From Selaginella moellendorffii (taxonomy: Eukaryota; Streptophyta; Lycopodiopsida; Selaginellales; Selaginellaceae): DNA of 64,000 nt. Position numbers and translations under genes: made by a program. Every line of letters begins with the position of its first letter. Within the stretch, counting starts at the first letter, position 1. Below, piece by piece: positions 34,101 to 43,748 of the stretch. The stretch covers positions 767,612 through 831,611 of the forward strand of contig NW_003314297.1 of the NCBI RefSeq assembly GCF_000143415.4, read 5' to 3'. The notes under the pieces are model-generated. The model was not told the DNA's origin, did no database searches, and saw only the letters and a list, made by a program, of their open reading frames with translations.

Positions 34101-36033
34101 TCTCTCTGATAAACAACAAATTCCGTAAGAGAACGTAAGAACAATGGAAAATCACCTGGTAGACTTCTGATATAAGCTCGAGCAAAGATATAAAAGGATC
34201 AGCTTGTGTTTGCATAGCTTGACGGCGTGTTATCAAATCATCCTCCATTGGCTCCTCGGTCGGATACGGATCAGAAAACATGGCGACATTCTTCAAATCT
34301 TTGATCTATTGAGGACGTCAAAAAGTAAATCCTAGAAGTGTTGAAGAACATTTGACGTACCTTCTCTCTGCCGATTGGATTGGACAAAAATATTATGAAA
34401 AGTTTGTGCAAATAAGCATTGTACATGAACACAAGATCTGGATCATCATTCTGCCATGCCATATAAATAACCAGCCTCGCAAACATGTAAATAACCGTTA
34501 CCTCGAAGGCGGCAGCTTTTAAAATTTTCTCAACGAGGAATTTAAAAACGTTCTGCTCGCAAGCGTGATCAAGACATGCTCGAGCATTTGTTATATCAGA
34601 TTGTGATTCGTTGATTGAAATACCGCTCGTGTCAACGTTAGACATAAGGAAGACCCCCCATACTAGTCTAATGACATCTGTAAAACCTTTCGTTGTGCTC
34701 TCAAGCCCCACCTCCATAACCTGAAGAAAAATCAGGAGAGAAACTATCTTGCAGAACTGGTACCTGATTATGGAACTCACGGCGAAATACAGCATCTGGC
34801 GAAAGCACAGATCCCATCTCGTGACCACCACCGAGAGCGTCCGATATTAACGAGATTGCAAGGGTAAACATCACTGTGTACGCTATCTGCGACAGGGGAT
34901 ATTGTAAATGATCAGCACGCATAGGAAGACACCTGAAGCTTGACGACGGATTGTGACGAAAATGCATCTCCCGAACAGTCCTTAACAAGACCATAGATGT
35001 CTTTTGCTTCTTGCGAATCTACAAGAAGAGAAAATAAACTACAGCAACAAAGACCTCAGAAACTTACTGATCCGAACAATAAGGCATGAAAAGACCAAAC
35101 ACTGGCATATGCTAAGCCGTTCTCTAAGCGCGACGTCATGACGTAGCACAAGAGCTCCCCTGGCATCCATAACGTAAGGCTCAACCCCTGGCCCGCCTAA
35201 GCCAGATGGATCTTCGCGACCAAGTTCCTGTTAAGTGGCATATAGTCCCCGATGCGATACAAGTGACGCAAGGGTACCTTGATAAGTGTCACAAGTCGCT
35301 TGCGTAGTCCAGCGTCAATCAAACTCTCGATGTATTGTCGAAGATCAACGACCAAGTCTGGATCAAGCTCTTCGTCAAGCACAACGGCCTGTTCTGGCAA
35401 GAAAAGAACTCATAAGAAAACAGACATTAACAAAGCCGCAAACTTTACTCTCAGAATAAGCTGCAAGGAGTTGATTAGCGCTCTTCTTTCCGTGAACCAC
35501 AACCCTGCTGATAGTCGGAGGCCCTCGAGAGGCTCACGTCCTAAGAGATTCCACTGCGCAAAACAAAAATTACGTACGTGAGACCCGCACAAACTTAAGG
35601 TCGTTTTTCACCTCTTGATGAGCAGCGACGAGAAGACTCACGCAATCGATCTCATTCAAATGATAGTCGTCACTGAGTTTCAAAGCCTGCGATCAAAGCA
35701 AAGAACGTTAAAAGCTAAGAAGGACAACTCCCAGCATACAATTTGAACATCCTGATCGTCGAGCACGGTGGGCGGCGCGTCCGGCAGCTTCACTTCTTTC
35801 GATAAAACCTCTGTTCGATCGGCTGCCTTGGGCTCCTGACGCACATTTCCTCGGGGTTTAGGGCTTTGCGGAAGAATCTCTACGGTGACCTAGCTTACCG
35901 GATAGAGGAGGAATGATTCGAAGTCTGGGCGGCACAAATGCAGCATATGGAAGAGCTCCGTGCGCTGCTGTGGCGATGGCGATCCTGCCAGCGCCACCTC
36001 CACTGTGGATTGCAGGCGCCTGTAAGAAACCAT
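28160..36033 (-). CDS. NUP205: Nuclear pore scaffold protein NUP205 (Nup192 family)
   Basis: A very long gene of some 40 short exons separated by introns of about 40-60 nt. The first exons read Met-Val-Ser-Tyr-Arg-Arg, then Leu-Asp-Asp-Gln-Asp-Val-Gln-Ile, Leu-Lys-Leu-Ser-Asp, a Trp-Asn-Leu-Leu-Gly-Arg-Glu-Pro-Leu-Glu segment, and Ala-Val-Val-Leu-Asp-Glu-Glu-Leu then Gly-Leu-Arg-Lys-Arg-Leu-Val-Thr-Leu-Ile-Lys and Glu-Asp-Pro-Ser-Gly-Leu-Gly-Gly-Pro; these are characteristic of the plant NUP205 N-terminus. Alpha-helical, Leu-rich blocks continue to a stop at 28160. The expected size is about 1,800-1,900 residues, but I did not trace every junction. The protein forms part of the inner ring of the nuclear pore. 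Its start is 190 bp from that of the divergent J-protein gene. Confidence 0.93.
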
Positions 36034-36223
36034 CGCGTCGAGAGTAATCCCTAGAACATAGTGAGGGAAAGAGAGCTTCGAAATCCAGGAGCTTTGGCTA
36101 CTATATCAATTGGACGGTTCAGATCTTTCCACGGGGGCATTATCGACGGCCCAGAGCTCTTAAGCCACGCAACCTTAAAACTCCACTGGAAAATTCCAGA
36201 TTGTAGGGTTTCTGGCTGGAAGC
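36034..36223. promoter_or_regulatory. Divergent promoter, NUP205 / J-protein
   Basis: Only 190 bp separate the two start codons, so both genes must share this promoter region. No canonical element was identified. Confidence 0.6.
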
Positions 36224-38144
36224 ATGCTGCGATCGCCAATCACAGTCGTTCTAGTTTCCGTGCTGCTGATCTTCTCGATTCCTGCGGAGAGCAAGGATCT
36301 CTACAAGGTACTCGCACAGTCCTGAAGAATTTGCTGCTAGAAATTTCATTCTTCTCGTCAGATTCTCGGCGTGGACAAGAATGCTGATCAACGCGCAATC
36401 AAGAAGGCTTACCACAAGCTCTCGCTCCAATATCACCCGGACAAGAACAAGGCGAAGAACGCGCAAGACAAATTCTCCGAGATAAGCAATGGTAAGCGTC
36501 ATCCTGTGTTTTTTCTTTCAAGGGAGTGCGTTCTAACGAGGGTGTAGCTTACGAGATTCTTAGTGACGAGAAGAAGCGCAAGGAGTATGATCTCTATGGA
36601 GAGTCACCGCCGGGAGGAGGTTTTGGCGGCGGCGGCGGCGGTGGCGGTGGCTTCGGCGGTGGCGGTGGTGATCCTTTCCAGAGAGATTTTCAACAACAAC
36701 AGCACCAGTATGGCAATGCTCAGCATGAATACCAGCAGCGCTATACGTTCCACTCCGATGGACCGAATGGATTCAGTTTTGACGGCTTTAACTTTGGTGG
36801 CTTTGGGAGCTACATGGACGACATGTTTGGGGGATTTTTTAAGAACTCGAATCCGGGCCCCGAGTTTGGATCGCAGCTACAGCAGTTAAGTTCGGCAGAG
36901 TTCACGAGACAAGTCCTCAATGACTCGGAAACCTGGCTGCTGCTCTTCGTTTCATCAACAGCGCTCGACCAAAGAACTCGTATCCTTGAAGAGTTTGCCA
37001 AGCACATGAACGGGGTTATCAAGGTACGTGCAGTTTCTTTCTTTTACGTTTCATTTTTGTTTTCTCCCTTTGACGAATGTTTTGATGCAGGTAGGAATCA
37101 TAAACTGCCAGAGTAACCAGCTCCTATGCAAGCAACAGCGCGTTTCGGTACTCAAAGAGCCTAAACTTTACATTTGTCCGTGGGTGCCATCCAGGAAACG
37201 ATCCTTGGTTGAGTACACGGGTGAATGGAAAGTGAAGGCACTTGAGGCCTATAGTGTGGAGTTCCTTCCCAGACTTTCGACAAGGATAATTGGGGATGAG
37301 GAGGACATTTTCGAGAAAGACGACAACCTTCCCGGAGCCGTGCTTTTGACGAAGAAAAAAGAGACCCCGGCAATGTGGAGAGCCTTGAGCGGAATCTTCC
37401 ATCAGCGCGTAGTATTTTTCGAGAAAAAGGCAAGAGATAGTTGCGTTTCGTGGTTCTAAAAACAGTTTTTACGTCCTCCCACAGGTACAGGATATATCCG
37501 ACACGCTGGCAAGAAAGTTCAAAGTGACAAAACTTCCGGCGGTGGTCGGTGTTCTGGCAAATTCGGACGCAACCATTCTATCCCAAGGCCCGAACATCAA
37601 ACCAGATGACTTGAAAGGGCTCCTCAAAGATCTAGAGACCAAACACAGACACGTTCGCAGGGAGAAACGCGAGACCAAGTCCAGTGACGGCATTTCGAAG
37701 CTGACCAAGGAAAACTTTTCCAGATTATGCTCCGAAACCGCACTTTGTGTCATCGCGGTCACGAGATCCAAATCCGCAGAGGAGAAGGCGAAAAAGATTC
37801 TGCTTGAGGTTTGTGTTGTCCGCGATTGAGAGCTTTCACAGGACTAAAGTTCCTTTGTTTCGCAGGTTTCTCGGAAGAACATCCAGCCCGCTAATAGATC
37901 TTCCTCGGTCGCTGTCTCGTACGTGTACGTGGACGGTGCTTCTCAGGCCAAATTCGTGAAGGCATTTGGAGACAAGAGGCTAGAGAAGCAAGATCCGGCA
38001 TTGGTGGCTTTCAAGTTTCGAAAGAAGAGGTTTGCTACTCACACAGGCCCATTCACGTCAGCTGCAATTGAGAACTTTGTGAGCGAAGCTCTCAACGGCG
38101 AAGTGCAGTTCCAAAATGTGAAGAAAGAGCCATTGATCTCCTGA
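36224..38144 (+). CDS. ER-lumenal J-protein with thioredoxin-like region
   Basis: Six exons close in phase (36224-36307, 36362-36491, 36548-37023, 37091-37429, 37485-37808, 37866-38144) to give 543 residues. A signal peptide (residues 1-22, hydrophobic [10 protein letters not shown]) precedes a J-domain (about 25-88) with the Hsp70-activating His-Pro-Asp at 53-55. A Gly-rich linker (about 95-120) and a Gln/Tyr-rich region follow, then a long part with thioredoxin-like folds but no Cys-x2-Cys, similar to DNAJC16-type proteins. The protein ends Pro-Leu-Ile-Ser with no KDEL signal. It probably recruits BiP in the ER or secretory pathway. The fourth intron starts with GC. The start is the only ATG giving the signal peptide. 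Confidence 0.92.
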
Positions 38145-38860
38145 GAAACTCGTCTTCTCGCGAAGAATTGCACTCTAGCTTGTAATCTCCTTTTTGCCTC
38201 TTCCAGGATCGATCAAGCACGCCGGTCAAGTAGAACGCATCAATCAACAGTCGATTACATAACTTGTACAAAGAAAAATATCCAAAAGTAGTGTACGGTA
38301 GAAGAATATGCATTGAGAGGATTAACTCCAGATTTTAAGCAAAAGTTTTTTTTCAAACTTGACATAAATTCAAAGACGAAGTGTTTTTCTCGTCTTTGAT
38401 CATTCTCAAACTTCGAGCTCTTCTCGCAAGTTATTCTACTGGGATTAAACTTCCTTTTGTTTGGGACATCCAAGAAAATTTTTTAACTTCTTTCATTTCG
38501 GATCGATCAAAGCACACACCGGTCAGGTAGAACACATCGATCGATCAACAAGCACCACAATTGACGAACTTGCAAACGTGGCGCACATCGGCTGTGTCCG
38601 CGTGTCAAGGTATCTGAACGGTTGGGATTCCATAAAACGCCGACGGCTGGAGATCTGCGGATGCGCGTAAACCACCGTTGGATACGACATCGACGTCTCG
38701 AGATCCAACGGCGCGAGATGGCCGCGCCAAGATAACGGGCCCGATGAAGCCAGCTTGGTAGGGATCAACGACATCGAGGTGGCCTGGGCGATCGACGGCG
38801 GCGGTGATTTGTAGCGCGGAAACTCGACGGTCTGGATTGCCTCAAGCGCCCAGCCGTAGG
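38145..38860. repeat. Intergenic with a 50-bp direct repeat
   Basis: The segment 38204-38250 (GATCGATCAAGCACGCCGG followed by TCAAGTAGAACGCATC) returns in diverged form at 38500-38555. Between the copies the DNA is AT-rich. No gene is recognised. Confidence 0.6.
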
Positions 38861-39817
38861 GCCTTTGTTTGCCGCCTTGAATGCTGTGTTGCATTGCCCT
38901 CTTTTCTCATTTCTTCTTCTTTCTCCATCGTCTCGGCGCCAAAGATCTCGTTCGATTCATTGGCACTGGCGCGTTGCCCGATCGGCGCGTGTGGAATTCG
39001 GATCCTCTTTGTGGCGATCCAGGGCTAGATCAGGCGGCGGGGTCGTTTCTTCTGCGGGATCGCCGGCTGGGGCGCCCAGAATTTGGCGCCGATTAGGCCT
39101 CGCACGGCTTGCCCTGGGCGTGGAGCGGCAGGAATTGGAGCATTTCTTGTGCGATCTGTGGCGGATCAGGGATTGGGCGCCGGGAGGGTTTACATTGAGC
39201 TGCAGGTCAGTCTCGGATCAGATCTATGTGATGCCTGCTTGCCGATCTGCCGTGTGATCTGTGCCGGATGATTGCGATTGCGGGATTATGCATTCCTGGG
39301 TGATCAGATCGCCGATCTTGCGCGGTCTTGGCACTGCTTGGCCTTGTAGGTCATCGTTTTGTGTGCGGACCTGCATTCTTTCTGCCTCCTTGGATCGTCG
39401 ATCTCAAAGATCGGGAGATCTTGGGTGCCTGGGCTGCCTGGGATTGTCTGTTTGGGTTTAGTTTGTGGATCTTGGGTCTTTCTAGGCAAAGATCGCCTAT
39501 CTTTCTCTTACGCTAAAGAAGATGCTTTGATGGTGTTTCCAGGATGCGCAAAAGCCCTTCTGGGTCCTCGTGGCTGGCCGACTGGAGCAGAGATCGATCC
39601 AAATGCGACGCTCTTGTCACGATTACAGGCTAGTGAGTTCTACAGTTTAGCGGCATCAACCGGGTTCTTTCCCTGGGGATCTTAAGCCTTGCATTAAGGT
39701 GGAAATGATGCGGTTTTCATTGCAATGACGATCTGCAGGCCTGGTGCCAAGAGATCAGCTTAAGATCTGGGGATCTTAGTAGGGATCTGTGAAAGTGAAG
39801 TAGCTCGTATCTCAACC
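38861..39817 (+). other. Probable long 5' leader of the GATA gene
   Basis: GC-balanced, transcribed-looking DNA with several short upstream open frames and candidate splice signals (a GCAG|GTCAGT donor near 39205 and a TTTCCAG| acceptor near 39541). No protein domain is found, so I read it as leader and intron upstream of the GATA start codon. Long leaders with upstream frames can repress translation. Confidence 0.4.
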
Positions 39818-40815
39818 ATGGAGAAGGTTAGCGTCACGTCTAGTACTACCGCGGGGGATTTCCCAGGAACTATGAAAAAGGTTGGTTTTTCCTCTCATTC
39901 TAGGCTGAGCCTCTACGTTTGCTTTCTTATTTCTTACTGTATTTTTGTATGGCTAAACTTCAGGTTAAGCACCTCATTGAGTCGGAGTATTCATCAATGG
40001 ATGAAGATAATGACTCGAAAGTCGAGATTGCGAAGCTCGGCGAGAGATCCGATGAGGAGTGGATCAAGCCCAAGCTCGAAAGAAAATCAGAGCTTTTAGA
40101 CGGCAAAAGCCTGTGTGGACGGCTGGCGGTGATCACCTCACATTCTCCACCTCGCAATCACGCATCGGATGGCGCAGCTTCCTCGTCTGAGATGTCCCCT
40201 GGTGCAACCAGTCCGTCCAGGAGTTGTACGCAGTGTGGAGCGACCAAGACTCCACTCTGGAGAAATGGGCCTTGTGGTCCCAAGGTACTTAAATACTTTC
40301 CTTTTATCCTTTACGTTCTTCCAATCGGTGTAGAGATCTCTAACCTTGGGCTCTCTCCTCTTTTGGTGCAGTCTCTTTGCAATGCATGCGGCATTCGTTA
40401 CAAGAAGGTTGGCAGCACTAAACGCACCTCGAACAGCAGCGATCCACACGAGCAGCCACAGAAGCTGTCGACAAAGTCTCCGAAGCGTAAGGCCGAGGCA
40501 GTGGAGGAGACCGAGCGCTCACACGGCCACAGGAGGAGCCGGCTCGTCGTCCGCGGGGAGAAGCGCGAGGCCGTGGAGGAGAAGGCCTCGTGTAGCAGCA
40601 GCCAGGTGGTGTTTAAGCAGCAGTGCTCGTCCCGGCAGGCTCCGGTGCCACGGCGAGTGTGCACAAGGCGGTCGCTCCCCTCGGGCTTCCACACTCCAAA
40701 GTGGGGCAGCAGGTCCGCTAGATTCAACACGTTTAGGAAATCTCATCAAACCAAGGACGAGGAAGAAGGCGCGGCACTTCTCATGGCTCTGGCTTGCGGC
40801 CTCGTCAACGCGTAG
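39818..40815 (+). CDS. B-class GATA transcription factor with LLM domain
   Basis: Three exons close in phase (39818-39880, 39964-40284, 40372-40815) to give 275 residues. The zinc finger (about 107-137) is Cys-x2-Cys-x18-Cys-x2-Cys with Thr-Pro-Leu-Trp-Arg-Asn-Gly-Pro and Leu-Cys-Asn-Ala-Cys-Gly-Ile-Arg-Tyr, a class-B plant GATA finger; its coding is split by the last intron. A long Lys/Arg-rich basic region follows. The C-terminus Ala-Leu-Leu-Met-Ala-Leu-Ala-Cys-Gly is the LLM domain that marks the GNC/GNL subgroup. In flowering plants those factors promote greening and chlorophyll synthesis and act in cytokinin, gibberellin and light responses. CHLH, a pathway gene, lies 3 kb away, which may be chance. 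Confidence 0.95.
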
Positions 40816-41494
40816 CTCCTGAGAGGTACCTCCTTTTCTCTCTTCCACAACATCAATCCTTTCAAAGCTGTGCTGATCCATCAAGCCGCGTTCTACAGGA
40901 ACACCTCTCTCAGCTCTTTCCCTGTGAAGCTGGAAGAACGAATCGAGATCTCAAGCGAGCTAGAATGAGTGGCAGGAGGATTAAAAATAACAAGAGCCAG
41001 CAATGATCTTTGCTTCCTTCACAACTTTTCGGGAACACAACACTATCTATTATCATGCAACATAAACTTATATATCATCTTCCATCCAAAAACAATGAGC
41101 CATTTGTATATAGGTGGGTGCTTTGGTAGTCCTGCTCTTTTAACCACTGTCGTTCCTTCTATAGAAGAACTCCTTGTGCAGGCTTTTTGAGACTCTAGCT
41201 CTTTGTTCTCTTTTTTTTTTCCCTTCTAAACTACCTTAAGATATGAGAAATAACAGAAAGAGTGAGAGAGAGATGAGAAAGAGATGAAAAAAGGTTTGTT
41301 TTTCTTTTTTTTTCCTTACTGTATGAAGTTTCCAATAGAGAAACGTGATCAATTCAATATGTTGCTAAACGACAAACGGGATCCGATGCCTCCAATCGAG
41401 TAAAGATGCTTTCCTTGGCCTTTTTCCGCTGCTTTGTCGCTTTTATTGCGATCTGTACGAAATACCAATAAATGGTTTTGTGCCAGGTTTCGTC
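40816..41494. other. 3' region between convergent GATA and MIOX genes
   Basis: Contains the 3' ends of both genes, with T-tracts at 41209-41222 and 41300-41320. No separate gene seen. Confidence 0.5.
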
Positions 41495-43210
41495 TCACCA
41501 TTTGATCGCTTTGTTTGGGAAATACTGCCAAGAAGAGATCAAGATCCCATTTTGAGTGTTCTTGATAGAACAAAGAGAGAACTTAGAACTCACCTTGTCA
41601 ATGAGTGAGAGGTAATATGGTTTTGCGGCTTCCACATCGACTCTGACTTTGCTCTTGCTGTAAAGGTCATACTTGCTGCAAACGACAGAACAGGGATTTG
41701 TCAGTAGAGTTTTCGCAGCTTAAGCCGCTAACCAGAGACTAGAAAAGCTTACTCTCGGTCTAGCAATCTAAGCTCTCTCTTTGCTTACTTGAACTCTTCG
41801 AGCCACGGGTACATCTCGCGATCGAAGTCGTCCATAAACTGCTTGTAATCTCCAGCTCGATGCAAAGCTGCACGGAAACATAAATTGTAAGGCGACAACA
41901 AAACAAAGCACAAGTGAAACAACTATGCGAATGCTCCACATCAACAAACTTCTGGAAAGATTCTCGTGCGCAGGCAATACAATATTACCGTAGAAGGAGT
42001 GGTACCGAATGATAAAAAGAGCTTGTGGAGGCAAATTACAATCGTTTCGCTTGAGCACCTACAAAGTAAAGCTCGTTTAAGTGTTGTATAACTAAATAGT
42101 AAGAACAAGGACGAGCATCACGAGAAAAGCAAAGTTTACCACACCTGATACAGATACTCGTCGTGGCCCCATGACATGACTATCTTGTCAAGTCCACAGC
42201 CTAGCTCGTACACGCCATTGCCGGTGTTAAACCTGGGGTCACGAGAATCTGGGTTTCTGTCAAAAAACTGTTCAAAAAGGTGAGAACTTTCTCCGAGATT
42301 TTTTCTTCTTCTTCCTTTCCTTGCTTGCTCAATCGAGATCTAAACTAAAAAAGCTACTCACCTCCGAGTGCACGATCGATTTGCTAAACGGGCATCCTAG
42401 CGGGAATGTATCACCTGAGAGATAAAAGAAATTGTGAGTACGCTCGCTAGTTTACAAGCACGAACCCACGACAGCCCACTGCGGTTCTTCGCCAAACTTG
42501 GGGTGCAGCAACACCTTGCCAAGGTCTGTCAGGATAAAAAAAGTTTAGAAACAACACGACGAAGAAGAAGAGTCAAGAAAAGCTGCGTGTCAAGAGATCA
42601 TATCTATCTATTTTTTACCGTGAATGAGGCCAGTTAAATGGAACCAGTCCTCGTTTGGATGATCCTTGCGAATAGCTTCCGCTGTTTGCAAGAGATGCTC
42701 GATTTGGGGCTCGTCCAGATCCGGATCGCTCTCGTCGACGTACTCGTTGAGAAGCTCGCAGCATTCCCAGATGCCCATCACGGCCTTGTCAAGAACAAGG
42801 TGTTTCTTCCTCATCTCCATTGCCTGCAGGAATGGAAGAGAAGAAGATATATACAATGCTCGTCAGTGACAAGCAGGATTTGCTACGATGATCCTTACGA
42901 AGTCATATGTTTGATTCGTATGGTTGATCTTATAGAAACTCTCCACTCCAGAACTCCGCTCGCTTTCTTTGTTATACTCCCTTCCAAGATCACAAACACA
43001 CATCAGTGGAGCGAGAGAGATCGAGCTAAAACAAAACTAAAAGGAAAGTTATTATTACCGGAACTCGTGCCCAAACGCGTTCGCTCCAGGCTTCTCAAAT
43101 GCTTGCATGGATCCGATCATACCCTTGGCGATCTCCGCGTCGTCGGGAGCTGGATCGTCCCAGCTCCTGCGCGACGGATCGATCAATGCCGGTATCGCGT
43201 CCACTCCCAT
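41495..43210 (-). CDS. MIOX: Myo-inositol oxygenase
   Basis: Converts myo-inositol to D-glucuronate with molecular oxygen at a di-iron centre, feeding UDP-glucuronate and cell-wall sugars; cytosolic. Ten exons close in phase (43210-43059, 42980-42899, 42823-42619, 42525-42466, 42414-42362, 42267-42145, 42058-41989, 41867-41789, 41675-41594, 41524-41495) to give 311 residues, the family length. Iron and substrate residues are visible: Leu-Thr-Gly-Leu-Ile-His-Asp-Leu-Gly-Lys, Cys-Pro-Phe-Ser-Lys-Ser-Ile-Val, Ser-Trp-Gly-His-Asp-Glu-Tyr and Ile-Arg-Tyr-His-Ser-Phe-Tyr. The last exon is 30 nt and ends Lys-Ala-Ile-Lys-Trp-stop, matching the usual Lys-Trp end. It diverges from CHLH across 538 bp. 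Confidence 0.97.
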
Positions 43211-43568
43211 CCTCGCGCCGGTTCTCCTCCCGCCCCGATCGATCGATCAAACCACAAGAAATAGGAAGACCTAAAGACCGCGTTCGCCAAAACACCTCGG
43301 ACAAAAATATTCGCCTTGGGATGAGGGCATGTGCCAGCTTTGACTGGTCAGCCGGCGAGGCATGCTGACTCAGAGGATAGACATGCCGCCGTGGCCGCGA
43401 TTCTAGGGCACGTTTAAAATACTTAGATATTTTGTTATTTAGCAAGAGGATCTTCTTGGTTTGATTCCATCGCCCTTGGCGCACAATGCTCGAATCCGGG
43501 GCGGCCAATCACAGCGCGCCTACCTTATCACCACACGATCGTCGCTTGTGGCTCACGAGCTCCCGTGA

Positions 43569-43574
43569 CACGTG
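43569..43574. promoter_or_regulatory. G-box (CACGTG) upstream of CHLH
   Basis: CACGTG within GTGACACGTGGAAG lies 175 bp before the CHLH start codon and 359 bp before the MIOX start. In plants, CHLH and other chlorophyll genes are commonly controlled by light through HY5 and PIF factors at G-boxes; action here is inference. Confidence 0.55.
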
Positions 43575-43748
43575 GAAGCTCGTATGACCATGGCTGGGGG
43601 TTGGAGCTAGGTTTTAACGGGCTGGTTGAGCGGGAGCGTCAAGCGATCGAGGTTTTGGGAGCTCCGGGGGCCATGAATCTTCCTGCATTGTGATATTTCG
43701 ATCGGGGATCTCGATCGCGGGCTAGGGAATCGATCGAGATCGTCATTC

